NCBI GenBank assembly: GCA_037042185.1
Contig: JAXQJY010000028.1
Location: forward strand, 1,240,001-1,304,000
Direction of reading: 5' to 3'
Length of the DNA stretch: 64,000 nt
Origin: Sordariomycetes sp. S80-01Y
Taxonomy: Eukaryota; Ascomycota; Sordariomycetes
The translations under genes and the position numbers were made by a program. Positions 42,103 through 53,538 of the stretch are shown in pieces. How positions within the stretch are numbered: the stretch's first letter is position 1; every line of letters starts with the position of its first letter. The notes under the pieces were generated by a model. That model was not told the DNA's origin and did not search any database. It was given only the letters and a program-made list of their open reading frames with translations.

Positions 42103-45100
42103 ATGGGACTCAAAGAGTTCAACGCCGACTTACGGGTCTCCCGTGCCTCGGAGGTCGCCACCGCAGCAAGAGCACAAGTCGGCATCTTCGAGCTTCAACG
42201 CAGCGACATCGAGGGCCAGGTTTCGTTCCAGTACAGCCATCGCTCTCTTCGCCAGCCCTTGACTATTCAAGTCCTTGCCCAAGACACGTCACCCTACCCA
42301 CAGAGCGTTAATTATTTGCTCTATGTCGACTCAGATCCTGACTCAGAAATTGAGCACAAAGTTCTTCGACACCTCGACACCGTTGCTGCGTTGGTACAAG
42401 ACCATCGGATCGATGCAATCCTCCCCATCATAGCCGAGCAACTGAATTCGTTCTTGGAAGGGCGCACTCCTGCCAGCGCAGAGGACCTAGCTGAATCCCA
42501 AGGTTACGACAGCGAAGGACTTCACTGGAGTGACGATGAGGACTTCGAGCCGTTTGAACTTAAGGCTGCAGAGAGCTCTAGCTCCATCAAGATTACTGGA
42601 TCCCTTGAAATGCAGAAGAGGGATCTCTCCGCCGCAATGATGGCTGGGATTTCTTTCGGCGTGTATGACTATTCCGACTCACACTACGGCACAGTATCAC
42701 TGTCACTTCCCGTGTCGCGATGGGGTGTGCCCGCCGAGAGCCTTGCAGCCTGGGATCTGACGGATACCGACTACGTTGTACTTCTGATCAAAACCTGCGG
42801 CGGTGCCTATCCGTCGTCTACCGACTACCTCTGCTGTCAGCGTCCCGAGAGTTTATACAGATTCGCTCTCGGGAAATGTGGCAGACCCAAGCCATCTGAA
42901 GACTCTGCTCGTGAAGCCTTTATGACTCAGCTATCAAATCTGGTGCCATCTAAACTGGCCCAACGCAGTGGTACGGACAACGACTGGTTCCAGCCGCTAT
43001 ATCTCTTCAACCCGGTGGAGAGAATTCTTCAAAATGACTTGAGGGAACTTATTAAGCGAAGGCTAAGAGATAGCCATATTTCCTGGAGCGAAGCACTCAC
43101 GCAGCGTTTCCTTAGCGAGACGTACGCGAACGCTGAGTCTCGAGATCAGCCTCTAGGCTCTCGAGGACCGCGACTTCTTCAAGAGCACTTCATGAGCTCA
43201 ACGGAGAGTATGAGTATACCGTTGATTGCCATGAATTGTGCCGTATATCTTATGGTGCAGTGTGGACAACAGTGTGCCATATGCGGTAGACCAATGGGGG
43301 CTGACCTCGAGACCATGCGCCCATATGTCTGCGATAGGAGTCTCTGCCTGGACCAGTACTTCTCCCTTAATTTGGGACCCGGTATCGAGCACGAGGTTAT
43401 CAACAATCCTCACACCGTGGACTTACTGGTCAGCTTCTTCTACACTGCTCTACTGTCCAACAGGGTCAGAAACTTCCCCCGAGGCCTCCGATTGAAAGGC
43501 CCTGGTCCGATTTCACCGGTCGGTGGCTCATATCTCTGCGCCAATATTGAATTTGATGGGACGTTGGGAAGGGCAACCTTTCTGCCAGTGCTGCTCGAAC
43601 ACCAAAGAAGCTGGATGACGGCCGGCTCGAAAATCGTACTTCTCGCTGCTGCACCTGAACATTTGGAGCAGAACGTCAAAGTTCAGGAACAAAGAAAAGA
43701 CTTTGAATTAAACCTGTCTTCTGATCTCCTCTCGACCGATTTCGGTACTGGTGCTGGAGCCACAGCCGCTACTTCTCGGAGAAAGATCGGGCCATGGTAC
43801 CATACCACAGAGCGCTACCTCTGCACTCTTGTTGAAGTTGGCAAGACCTCGTTTACTTTCAGGGTCGTATCGGCCTGGGACAGACCAGTTGAACCGCCAT
43901 CACCAGCGCAGGGATCCGCTGAATTCCAGAAGACGACGTCTCTTGCGATCTATGCAGGACAAGCCATGCCTTCGCATCCGGAGACTCACGCGGCCGCTAT
44001 CGAGACGCTACCAAGCAAAATGATTCTGCTCCCGTTTATTCAAGACGTTGACGACTTATCTGAGAGGGAACGCGACGCTGTCTTGGTGACCGTATTGTGT
44101 GGGCTTCCATCTATCCTGACTCTCAGAAAGCACTTGCTGGACCACCCAGGGCAGCGCCTTTCAGCCTCACGTCAAGTCATTGATTCGGATACCTATCGAC
44201 TCCTCCTTTGGATTGTGGCCTCCAACAGGTCCTTCATTGTTCAAGACGAGCCTGTTGTCCCTTGTGAGTCTGCGCGCTCAGAGTCCGAGAATGCGCCGAA
44301 CCGCGTTCAGGGCATTGGGCCTGGGTGGTTGCAATTTCGCTTTGTACAGGGGTCGCCAGAAAAAGAACAACGATTTCTCCGAGAAGTGGTCAAAGTAGAC
44401 CAAGACGAGCATTCCCGCACTGTGTTTGCATGGCATGGGAGCAATTTGGACGCTTGGCATGGAATCGTTAGCACTGGGTTAAACTTCAATGAAAGGCGAA
44501 ATGGCCGCTCGTATGGCCACGGAGTCTACTTCAGTGAGAACATGGACACGAGTCTCAACTACTCTCGCGGGGCTGTGTTGGGCGAATGGCCGAACTCGGA
44601 TTTGAAGGTTACTCAAGCCATCAGCATGTGCGAGATCATCAACAAGAAAGACCAATTCGTCTCGACCAAGCCACACCTTGTCGTAGATCAGATCGACTGG
44701 GTTCAATGTCGCTTTCTGTTTGCCCGCATCAACCCGACAGCGGCAGCTGTTACACCCCAAGCGTCGTTCCCTCAAGGCAACAGGCTCAACAAGCCGGATC
44801 AATCAGGGTATCTGACGCACCTCGAGATCTTCGGATCACGTAGGAAAAGGATTCAAATACCAAAGTCAGCCGTGTCACTGAGCGCAACTGGTGAATTGGC
44901 CCGGGCCAATGTTGAAACCAACGACCTCTCCGGAACGAAGAAACGTATATCTGTCCACTGCCACGAAGGATATGTGGAGGATCAAGACAGCGGCGTCGAC
45001 CTAGATGGACTCTTGGTCAAAAGACAGGAGGAAGGGGTGGATGACGATCAGAGTGTACAAAAACGCCGAAGGACAGCCGGAGAAACTGATTTCAAACCTG

Positions 45101-45732
45101 GTGTTCTGGACTGGGCCTCTTTGCCCACGCTCCCTAGCCCTCAAAACCCCGAGAAAACTGCACAGCAGACGCTTATGAAACATTTCAAGCATGTACAAGA
45201 AGTACAGGAGTCAACCGATCTTGCCGATCTTGGGTGGTACATCGACTTCGAAAGCCTTGGAGAGGGGGGCAACATCTTTCGTTGGATCGTAGAACTGCAC
45301 TCTTTCGACGGGCATCTTCCCCTTGCAAAGGACATGAAGAAGAATGATTGCAGGAGCATCATTTTGGAACTCAGCTTTGGAGGCACCTTCCCGTGGGCGC
45401 CCCCGTTTGCTCGAATTATTCGACCCAGGTTCTTAGACTTTGCGCACGGCGGCGGCGGCAATGTCACCCAAGGTGGCGCCATATGCTCTGAGATGCTAGT
45501 AACTGATGGGTGGCTCCCCTCGTACAGCATCGAAAAGATTATCATGCAGATTCGCCTGCAGCTGTGTGATATGGATCGCCCGGCAAGATTGCTCTTGAAT
45601 GGTCCAGCTGCTGCCTCGGATTATTCAGTTGGCGAGGCTATAGACGCCTACAAGAGGGCAGCGTCCTCGCATGGTTGGACTGTCTCTGCGGATCTCAACC
45701 ACATCATATCTGGTCTGACGAAAGGCGCTTAA
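42103..45732 (+). CDS. PARP-ubiquitin E2 fusion protein (mono-ADP-ribosyltransferase-like, UBE2Q-like)
   Basis: Single-exon gene of 1209 aa joining two catalytic folds. The N-terminal half reads like the PARP6/PARP8 group: a Cys cluster near residues 385-410 (CGQQCAICGRPMG, then YVCDRSLCLDQY), and IEHEVINNPHTVDLLVSFFYTALLS. The ART domain spans about 760-960: FAWHGSNLDAWHG (first triad residue, His near 774) and GHGVYFSENMDTSLNYS (Tyr). The third position has no Glu (segment DWVQCRFLFARI), which predicts mono- rather than poly-ADP-ribosylation. A UBC fold of the UBE2Q kind fills about 1021-1165: PWAPPFARIIRPRF and GGAICSEMLVTDGW with the candidate active Cys in GAIC, then PSYSIEKIIMQIRLQL. 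The HPN motif of classical E2s is absent. The start at 42103 (MGLKEFNADLRV) was preferred over 41959. Confidence 0.9.
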   Translation: MGLKEFNADLRVSRASEVATAARAQVGIFELQRSDIEGQVSFQYSHRSLRQPLTIQVLAQDTSPYPQSVNYLLYVDSDPDSEIEHKVLRHLDTVAALVQDHRIDAILPIIAEQLNSFLEGRTPASAEDLAESQGYDSEGLHWSDDEDFEPFELKAAESSSSIKITGSLEMQKRDLSAAMMAGISFGVYDYSDSHYGTVSLSLPVSRWGVPAESLAAWDLTDTDYVVLLIKTCGGAYPSSTDYLCCQRPESLYRFALGKCGRPKPSEDSAREAFMTQLSNLVPSKLAQRSGTDNDWFQPLYLFNPVERILQNDLRELIKRRLRDSHISWSEALTQRFLSETYANAESRDQPLGSRGPRLLQEHFMSSTESMSIPLIAMNCAVYLMVQCGQQCAICGRPMGADLETMRPYVCDRSLCLDQYFSLNLGPGIEHEVINNPHTVDLLVSFFYTALLSNRVRNFPRGLRLKGPGPISPVGGSYLCANIEFDGTLGRATFLPVLLEHQRSWMTAGSKIVLLAAAPEHLEQNVKVQEQRKDFELNLSSDLLSTDFGTGAGATAATSRRKIGPWYHTTERYLCTLVEVGKTSFTFRVVSAWDRPVEPPSPAQGSAEFQKTTSLAIYAGQAMPSHPETHAAAIETLPSKMILLPFIQDVDDLSERERDAVLVTVLCGLPSILTLRKHLLDHPGQRLSASRQVIDSDTYRLLLWIVASNRSFIVQDEPVVPCESARSESENAPNRVQGIGPGWLQFRFVQGSPEKEQRFLREVVKVDQDEHSRTVFAWHGSNLDAWHGIVSTGLNFNERRNGRSYGHGVYFSENMDTSLNYSRGAVLGEWPNSDLKVTQAISMCEIINKKDQFVSTKPHLVVDQIDWVQCRFLFARINPTAAAVTPQASFPQGNRLNKPDQSGYLTHLEIFGSRRKRIQIPKSAVSLSATGELARANVETNDLSGTKKRISVHCHEGYVEDQDSGVDLDGLLVKRQEEGVDDDQSVQKRRRTAGETDFKPGVLDWASLPTLPSPQNPEKTAQQTLMKHFKHVQEVQESTDLADLGWYIDFESLGEGGNIFRWIVELHSFDGHLPLAKDMKKNDCRSIILELSFGGTFPWAPPFARIIRPRFLDFAHGGGGNVTQGGAICSEMLVTDGWLPSYSIEKIIMQIRLQLCDMDRPARLLLNGPAAASDYSVGEAIDAYKRAASSHGWTVSADLNHIISGLTKGA

Positions 45733-46217
45733 TAACGTTGTAAGGCACTTGTGTTTCCTTAAACGTTCGGCAGGGGCTTTTAGGTAATGAAACGAGAGCG
45801 TGGTGTTCCAGGAGTCGAAATCATTTAAGGAAACAACAAACGACTATCCCTCTCACGGCTGAAGGAAAAGGGGGGCAAGACACTGGCCTTGAAACCGCTC
45901 AAGTATAGTGGCTGCTTGATGTATGCGCAGAGATTCTTGCGAAGACGTCAAGCTGTCGCGACCTAATTCAAGCCCGGGAACGCATTTTTGTCATGTAGAC
46001 AGTCATGGCGGCAGGTTTACTAGGCTGAACAAGTAGATCAATTTCTTCTAGTTCCAGTGAAACTCTCACAATGGTGAATCGTGATGGTAGATTTGGATAT
46101 CATCATCAAGTTTGTCGTTGAAGCGTAGTAGCCTGGCTATTTTTAACTGTCCCTTCGCCCTACCATACATGAAGCAGTCCAGGTCTGAAACACCGTCGCA
46201 ACCAACGCTCGAATCGT
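45733..46217. other. Intergenic between convergent PARP-E2 and p23 genes
   Basis: 485 bases between convergent genes; should hold both terminators. No coding sequence seen. Confidence 0.5.
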
Positions 46218-46993
46218 TTACGCCTTCTTGGCAGCAGCATCCTTGTCACCCTCCAGGGCGGGCATCTCGTCATCATCGTCGTCATCATCACCACCGAGGT
46301 CATCAGGGTTGACAGCCTGGCCCAGACCGCCGAGGTCGGGCATGTCACCGCCAGCACCGAGTTTGGAGAAGTCGATGCCGCCAAAGTCGCCGCCAGCTCC
46401 ACCCATGCCGCCCATGCCAGGCATGCCACCTAAGTCTTGTCAGTATGCTGTTCTGCTTCCTCGCTTTGCTCGGTCAAGGGGAGCTTACCCATGCCACCGA
46501 ATTGGGAAAGGTCCTCCTCCGGCGCCTCGTTCTGCTCGTCCTCGTCTACCCACTTGTCGAAGTCCGTCTTGAGGAAGTGCAGCTTCTTGTTGTCCTTGAG
46601 CAGACGCGGCCAGTACTCCTCCTTCAGCTCCTTCTTCTGCAGCTTCATCTCGATGTTCTTGGCGGTGTGGTTGATCTTGGAGTTCTCCGGGTCGATCTCA
46701 GCGTAGAAGGACAGCTCGACGTGGTACTTGCGCTTGAGGGTGCCCGAGGTGCCCGTGAAGGCGAGGCTGGTGGGCTGCAGGTCGAGCTTCATGTCGTCCT
46801 TGGAGACGTCGGGGACGGAAATGGTCAGGTAGATGAAGTTTTTGGCGGGGTCGGAGTCGGAGGAGCGCTGGGCCCAAAGGACTGGCTACTGTTAGCTCGC
46901 GGGTTCAAAGGAAAACTCCAAACAATTATGCTGTTTACGGAGGTTCTAAACTCGTTTCAACTTACTTTCGGGGGTTGCGGTCTCAGCAGCCAT
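46218..46993 (-). CDS. sba1: Hsp90 co-chaperone p23 (Sba1/Wos2)
   Basis: CS-domain co-chaperone that stabilises the ATP-bound closed form of Hsp90 and slows its ATPase. Exons complement(46966-46993, 46489-46881, 46218-46429) give 210 aa. The CS domain begins LWAQRSSDSDPAKNFIYLTI and contains SVPDVSKDDMKLDLQ, SFYAEIDPEN and the p23-typical EEYWPRLLKDNKKLHFLKTDFDKWVDEDEQ. The tail carries GGMPGMGGMGGAGGDF and an acidic run (GGDDDDDDDEMP), as in fungal Sba1. The first intron (46882-46965, 84 nt, donor GTAAGT) restores PEILWAQRS; the second (46430-46488, 59 nt) lies in the Gly-Met repeat. Start context and length agree with the family. Confidence 0.92.
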
Positions 46994-48001
46994 GTTGGGC
47001 GGTTGTGTGTGCGGGGGAGAAACGTGTGTAAGATGCGATGCGGACGGGTAAAAAGCTATGTTAAAGCTTAACGAGCAATCACAGATGCGATTGCAGATAT
47101 GATAGAGGAAGGGTGGATATTACGTGCAAGGTCGTCGGGGTGGAATGTTGTGGGAGAGAAGAAATTGAGGTCGAGCTGATGAGTTTAATGTTACGAAACG
47201 AGGCTGGCCGGGAGGGCAATGCAATGGAAAACTTCAGAATCCAAAAGATGCTTCGATCTGCGATAGTCCGTGACTTGCCTTCCCGACGCAAATTGGCGGT
47301 GTGCAGATGTAGCCGGCTAGCGCGTGCGGGTCGGTGAGGTGCCTGACGTAGAGGCCACTCCACCGGCAGGGAACTGTTTGTTGGAGCTGTCGCTGACTTT
47401 GCAGTGGGAAAGTCGCCTCGTAGCTTCGAGCAGCATCGGGGGAAGCCCCAATCGCCTGCCTTTTGACCATTGAGTCGCCCTTTGGCTCGGCACAGCGTCC
47501 TGCTTCTAGCGGCTGAAGCTCTCTCCGGTCAAGTACCTCCTCAGCCCCTCTTGCCCACCCCACCACGTCCCCGCGGTGGCTGGTGACGACGTGCCACAGG
47601 GCGGTAATTGTAGGTGCCTTGAGTACCTTGCCTCAAACAACAGCGCTTCGGATTTTGATTGTAGTTACGCCTAAGGAATGCCTGGAGATGAGAGCGCAAG
47701 CTCTGTTGCTCTCTTCATGAAGTTCCAACGCAAAAGATGTTGTGCAGGGTCGCAAAGCTAGAGTGGCTGGCGGGGATGTCCAACGCCTGCTGGTTGATGA
47801 TGATGGGGTTCATTACCTACACTTGATTGGCGGAGCCACAGGCCTCAGCCTTTGGACCTGAGCCTCACCGTTGCAACTTCGTGATGGCATCATAAGCCGA
47901 CATTACGCTTCCCCATCTCTAGACAATCTCTTCGCAAATCGGAGCGGCTGTGAGCCCGAATTCACACCCCGCAATCTACCCATCCCGCACGAACCTTCAC
48001 C
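46994..48001. promoter_or_regulatory. Divergent promoter between sba1 and vps24
   Basis: 1008 bases serving two divergent genes. No convincing heat-shock element array (inverted nGAAn triplets) was found for sba1, although isolated GAA/TTC pairs occur. No coding sequence seen. Confidence 0.5.
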
Positions 48002-48747
48002 ATGGAAGCCATACGAGGATTCTTCGCCCCTCCAGATCCCCAAGCCCAAGTACGTCACGTCTCCTCCCAACCATCTCCCGAAGCAGCGCCTAACGTCCCC
48101 AGGTCCGAAAGTGCAACGCTCTCATCCGCTCCAACATCCGCAAGATAGACCGGGACATCGCCTCCGCCCGCCAAGTCGAGAACAAATCCCGCTCCCTCAT
48201 CCAACAAGCCGACAAGCGCGCCCAGCGCGACCCCTCCCGCGCGGGTCAAGCCCAGAAGGAGGTCCGCGACTTCGCTCGCGAGCTCATCCGCGCGCGACGG
48301 GCATCCGCGAGGCTACAGACCGGCAAGGCCCAGCTGAACTCGGTGCAGATGCAGGTCAACGAGGCTTTCGCCGTGCGCAAGATTGAGGGCAGCATAAAAG
48401 CTAGCGTGGGCATCATGAAGGACGTCAACAGCCTGATACGGCTGCCGCAGTACGGGGCTACAATGAGGGAGCTGAGCGTCGAGCTGATGAAGGCCGGGAT
48501 CATCGAGGAGATGGTGGAGGACACGCTGCCCGAGGACGTTGATCTGGAGGAGGGTGAGGCGGAGGGCGAGGTTGATAAGATCCTGGGCGAGGTGCTGAAG
48601 CCCAAGGAGACGACCAAGATGCCCAGCGCGCCGGAGCCGGAGCCGCAGAAGGCACAGCCGGTGCAGCAGGAGGTGGAAGAGGAGGAGGAAGACACGGACG
48701 CTATGATGGACCAGATGAGGGATCGTCTCCACGCGCTGAGAAGCTGA
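48002..48747 (+). CDS. vps24: ESCRT-III subunit Vps24 (CHMP3)
   Basis: Snf7-family subunit of ESCRT-III, which with Vps2 caps Snf7 filaments during multivesicular-body formation. Exons 48002-48049 and 48103-48747 give 230 aa. Characteristic parts are the amphipathic N-terminus (MEAIRGFFAPPDPQAQVRK), the basic helix hairpin (ALIRSNIRKIDRDI, KEVRDFARELIRARRASARL), the mid region KDVNSLIRLPQYGATMRELSVE, and acidic C-terminal residues. The end MDQMRDRLHALRS fits a MIM1 motif that binds the MIT domain of Vps4. The 53 nt intron follows codon 16, with donor GTACGT and a CTAAC branch point. Long runs of Glu and the overall length agree with the family. Confidence 0.92.
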
Positions 48748-51700
48748 TTCTGGTGATGCGCGGGAATCAAGGTACGCAGTTGGGCTTTACGACTTGGAGT
48801 TGGGTGTTATAGCGTTGGACAGAGCACGACCTGTCGTCTGCGGGCATTTGAATGGGCATAAATTTTCCATCACGAGGCAGAAGTCTCAGAAGCAGAGACG
48901 AGAGACGAGAGAGTGAGGTTCCTGCTGCCGCAACTCTCATGATGCGAAGCCACCGATATTAACTCAAGTCATTGTGCCCACTGGACCGCGGTCGTTAAGG
49001 CGATTCGTTGCGGTAGCCTTCTGACGGCTGGGTAGGATATCGCAGTATCAGCCTGTCCAGACTGAGCGAAGAGCATGAGCAAGCTTTAGAGCAAGAAGCT
49101 CTCCCTGGGATACTGCCCGACACTGTTGTCGTCTCAGCGCCAACCTTGAATTGATTTTCGCTGCCGTTCCCAGAGGGCTCAGGAGCTCAACGCAGGCCTC
49201 AGGGGCGGTTTCGCATTGTGTAAGTCCCTGGCTGGAAGAAGAAACGATAGCTCTTTCGGCAACGCCATGAAAACTTCACTCCCATCGGACCATTTTCCCC
49301 GTCGGGCCGCGCACATAGCACCACACAGCCAAGGTTCCGCCAGATATCGCCTCTCCGTCAAGCGATACTTTGATGTGATGTGATCGCGAAGCAGTGCCAT
49401 TGTGGTTTGTAGGCACTTAGCAGTGGTGGGTGAAGACGAAGGGAGCTAGCACTAGCGTGGGCGGTTCGGAGGGTGATAGCTCACAAAGGGGGCGGCAGCC
49501 GCTTTCGTCTACTTGCTTTGCTTTCCCTCTCGAGATGAGCCAATGAGCAGTGCGGCAGGGCATCGGAGGGCGTGATGGCTTGTATCAACCGCTTCTCCAG
49601 CAGCGATACCTCAACCCTATTCGTGATCTGTAACACTCTGCTTTTCCCCGCAATGGAAACCTCTGCCGACCCAATGATAGGTTCTCGGTAAGGTCACCAA
49701 CATCGTCACGGCTTGGAAGCGGAATGCCCGCCGTCACGCCCTAGCCAGTCCTTCAAGCTGTACGCGCGCATCCATCTCGAGTCACCATTGCGCACCACCT
49801 CTTCATCGCTTCCAGACTACTAGCGGACTGTTGTGTCTCCAGCCCTACATTGCCCGCGGCAAGAAGCAGGGGGTGCGCATAACTCTTGGGCTTCTCCTCC
49901 CGAATGCTTCCAGCCCGCCTCTCCATGCCGGATGGTGGGCTCGGGGAGATCAATAGAGCACTCCAGCTCCCTGATGCTATTTGTTCTTGGGCACTCCTGC
50001 CGTGTGAAGCCCGGAGTTGCCACCGGTCACTTGAGGACATTTGTGTGAAGCGGGAACGGCAACCCTTCCAGAGTTGAACATTGTGTGGCTGGTTGTGTGA
50101 GAACCTTATTGTGTGCTGCTTGAAGGACAGGACTTGAACTAGACTTGAGAAGAGTGTAGTAAGAGCACGGACTAATCCTGCGAGTGTCGCGCGTTGGACG
50201 GGGTTTGCAACTTCCCATAGGCCGAAAAGCCCACTACAATTGCTTAGTAGACTTCGGACTGCTATTTCAGAGGGAGGATATAACCAAATCAACATGTATC
50301 TTGGTCTACCTGTTGACGCTAGTGGAAAGTAAAAGGGGCAGCCTAGTCGCCAGGGCTTCGTAGCTGCATATGCTGCCGCCATGGAGTGATATAGAATCAG
50401 AACTCAACTCGTCGTGCATCGCCAGCTAGCGCAAGAAAATTATGACCAGGACGAGCGGACTGTTTACCGTGCCTCTGCTCTCCTCGTCCCATTTACACTA
50501 CAGGCTGCACTTTCTGCTCATCTGGACCTCCGTGAAGGTGTCGTTGTCCTTGACTATTTGAACTTGACGGGCAGACGCCTTACTCTGCATGATCAAAAAA
50601 CATTAGCAGTAAGGCTATCCCAATTAAGCTCGAAATGGAACAACTATCAGGGCGCGTTCTTGACAATGGAGGTAAGTTTGACTGGGCCAGCTCGGACCGA
50701 ACACATAATATCGAAACCGGCTCTTTTCCTTCTCTTACAGATCGACTATCGGTCAGATGGAGAATCAACGTGAGAACACTGGGCGGAATCTCACCCACGA
50801 AGCGTCCGACCTCGCCCGTATGTACTTTGTAGGCCTCGAAACATCGTCATGTCAGCCCCTGTGCACATCGGCCCCCACCATCGCCCTCCCGGCCGGGCCA
50901 CGGGGGGGAGACTCACCCCCACCCCCACCGGCTTTCCTATTCCAGCAGCCGCCTCGTCTGAGCAGAGAGTCAGCTTCCCTCCCACACACACGCGCACTCG
51001 TCTTGGCCCATCCTGCAGGATGTCACCAAAGACTCCCGTACCGCCGTGCGACGCCGCAACATGTTGCAACCGACGTCATGAGGCAACGTTGGCAGCGAAG
51101 AGGATGGGAATTGGGCGCGTCGCATCCTCGTTACAGATACAGATGACTCGGCAGATGTTATCGCCTCAGACTTGGGGGTGGCATCCGCAGGACACATGAC
51201 GCTGCCCAGCGATGGGCGGGTGATTCACATCTGGGCACGTTTTGATCTGACAAACCTGCATCCAGCGTGGGATGTCCCCTGCTGACGGGCTGCCCTTCCT
51301 GTGCCCATCAGTGCTTCCGAGATTGCGTTCATCTTCGGGCCATGGATCCGGTGTCTCCAGGGAGCAGAATGTTCTGCCGGGTCTTTGTCGGTGTCTGCTC
51401 GGTGACCATGCCGTTTTTCGACCTCGACACGAGGAAGAATCTGTCCAACGTCTCCAAGCTAAAGTAATTTTCTGACTCGGCCCGGTGATGTTGGAGACGA
51501 CGACTCCAAGTGGACACCGGACACCGAAGAGCAGAAGGGATGGAAAATTCTGGCGTCCTTCTAGCGTCAAAGTTTGTCGGCGCGCGGGAAGAGAGGGCCA
51601 GTGTCAGCTCCACCGTACCGTGGGCCGGCGCAACGGGAAATGACAGGAAAGACAAGTGTCGCCGACGAGACGGGGGTCAGATTTGGAGCGCGACGACCCT

Positions 51701-52618
51701 GGGATCATCTAGTTAGCGGCCCCCCAGCCGAAGATCATCCACACGAATGCCCGTCGAAATTTGGCCCAGCGGAAGACCAGGAAGCTGCTTCCGAGGGATG
51801 TGCGGTGAAGAGTAGATGCGGGATCGGTGCGCGGAAGCGAGGCCTGCATTTCACAAGCAAGCCTCATCCCGGATCTACGAGATGAATTAATTACACGTGC
51901 AAGAGGCGGTGACGGACCCAAGCGGACGAAGAGCTTTCTCCGCTCGGCCACAGAACAGAGTTGTCGGCAGACGAGTCAGCCATCAAACACAGTCGGGCAG
52001 CCATCATGATGGTGTCTGCACATTGCGGGAAACCATTTCGCGGGGACTGGCAAACAGAGTTTGAGCTAGAAGAACTCCACCGGCTTCGCAGCTCCAGATT
52101 GAAGTCTGACGGCGGGCACCACGGTACTCGTAAATACTTGCAACTAGCGCGCGTCGCAAGAAGAGAACGTGGTGCGGGACGAGCACAGACCGGGCCGTAG
52201 ACTCCAAATCGCGGAGCGTGTCCGAGAAGAGTAATCTTTGGGCAGTGATCGCAAGGCCTACCTACTACGCTCCGTACTGTACTCATAGTCATCAGCGCCC
52301 GAAGGCGGTGGGTTGGACTCTGACTCATTCAAGGCGTCGCTGCTGAGACGCGGTCAGGGTTGGTTGGAGCAAGGTAGCTGAGCTGGGCTTATACGAAGCG
52401 TTGGCCATGCCATGCCATGCCAGCTGGACCGACGACGTGTCGCTGGTTGCCAGATACGAACAGGCAAAGCTGAGCAATAAGCAAATGCAACCATCGGTGA
52501 GAGGATGAGTCGTAAGATGGCGAACCGTATTTCCAATCGGACCGCGGGGATGCGAGTATATGGGAGGAATGGCGGTGATTCATCATCAATCATATCAAAT
52601 CAGCCTTGGTCGCCGGGC

Positions 52619-52642
52619 TGCCACTGCCACTGCCACTGTCAC
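52619..52642. repeat. 6-bp tandem repeat TGCCAC
   Basis: Three perfect TGCCAC copies and a fourth with one change (TGTCAC). Confidence 0.8.
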
Positions 52643-53280
52643 GGCCAGCTGACTGTGCTGCGACAGCCCGAAAGCGAGTGCTGATGCCGACGACTGGTGG
52701 TTATTGATAGCTGAGGAATGACGCTGATTCGAAATCAAAGGTCACCAATACGGAAGTCGTGTCGGGGGCCGGCGCAGCCACCACTGGCACCTCTCAGCCA
52801 ACAAAGGGCGGTCCTGGGCCTGTTTTTGCCAGGCGGCGCAGGCAAACAAGGGGCGTGTGCCATCCAATATCTGACCTCGGAACACCGCCGGAAGGATGTC
52901 TCATGAGTGCGCAGCTGAGGTGGGCAAACATGACAACGAGCGATAACGAAGGAAGGGAGGATCCGCGCACTACTGCTAGTATCAGTCGGTAAGTGACAGG
53001 AGATAGTTGTCGGGTAGAGGCCTAAGCGGCGGAGAGAAGAGACAACAGACAACAGACAGAGCCGGCGGGGGAGAAGAGCAGAAGAAACAAGTAGCCTCTT
53101 TTCTTCTGGGTGTGATGTGACTGTTGGCGTCGGTGACTGGAATTCCCGCGCGAATGGTTGGCTGTATTTTTGGGGCGGTGAAGCCAGAGAGGGAGGCGGT
53201 CAGAAGCAAATCAAGGCGGGTGCAGCGCCGGACAGCCTGTAATTGGAAAGCCAGGAGGCCAGTTAGGCGACGCAGCAGCG

Positions 53281-53330
53281 CTGGGAGGCGCTGGGAGGCG
53301 GTCGGAGGCGGTCGGAGGCGGTCAGATGCG
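53281..53330. repeat. 10-bp period tandem repeat, five units
   Basis: Two units CTGGGAGGCG, two units GTCGGAGGCG and one diverged GTCAGATGCG, in exact 10-base register. Confidence 0.85.
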
Positions 53331-53514
53331 TGCTGGAGGGAAGGCGCTGGCTGCTGGTTGCAACGTGGGGGTTGCGCCTGGCCCGCTGGGTCGCTGGAAA
53401 TGGTCGCGGGACTGCCCCAGATGATTCACTGCCGGTGACAGACGCCCACGAAACATGATGCATCCACCACCGCTGGCACCCCATCCCTCCCATCCAACAA
53501 TCCAACAATCCCAC

Positions 53515-53538
53515 GGGCACGGGCACGGGCACGGGCAC
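53515..53538. repeat. 6-bp tandem repeat GGGCAC, four copies
   Basis: Four perfect copies of GGGCAC, preceded by a partial copy. Confidence 0.85.

Noticed and set aside
49753-50382. A 209-codon minus-strand frame
   Set aside because: No motif, and random-like composition; no supporting TATA box or splice sites.
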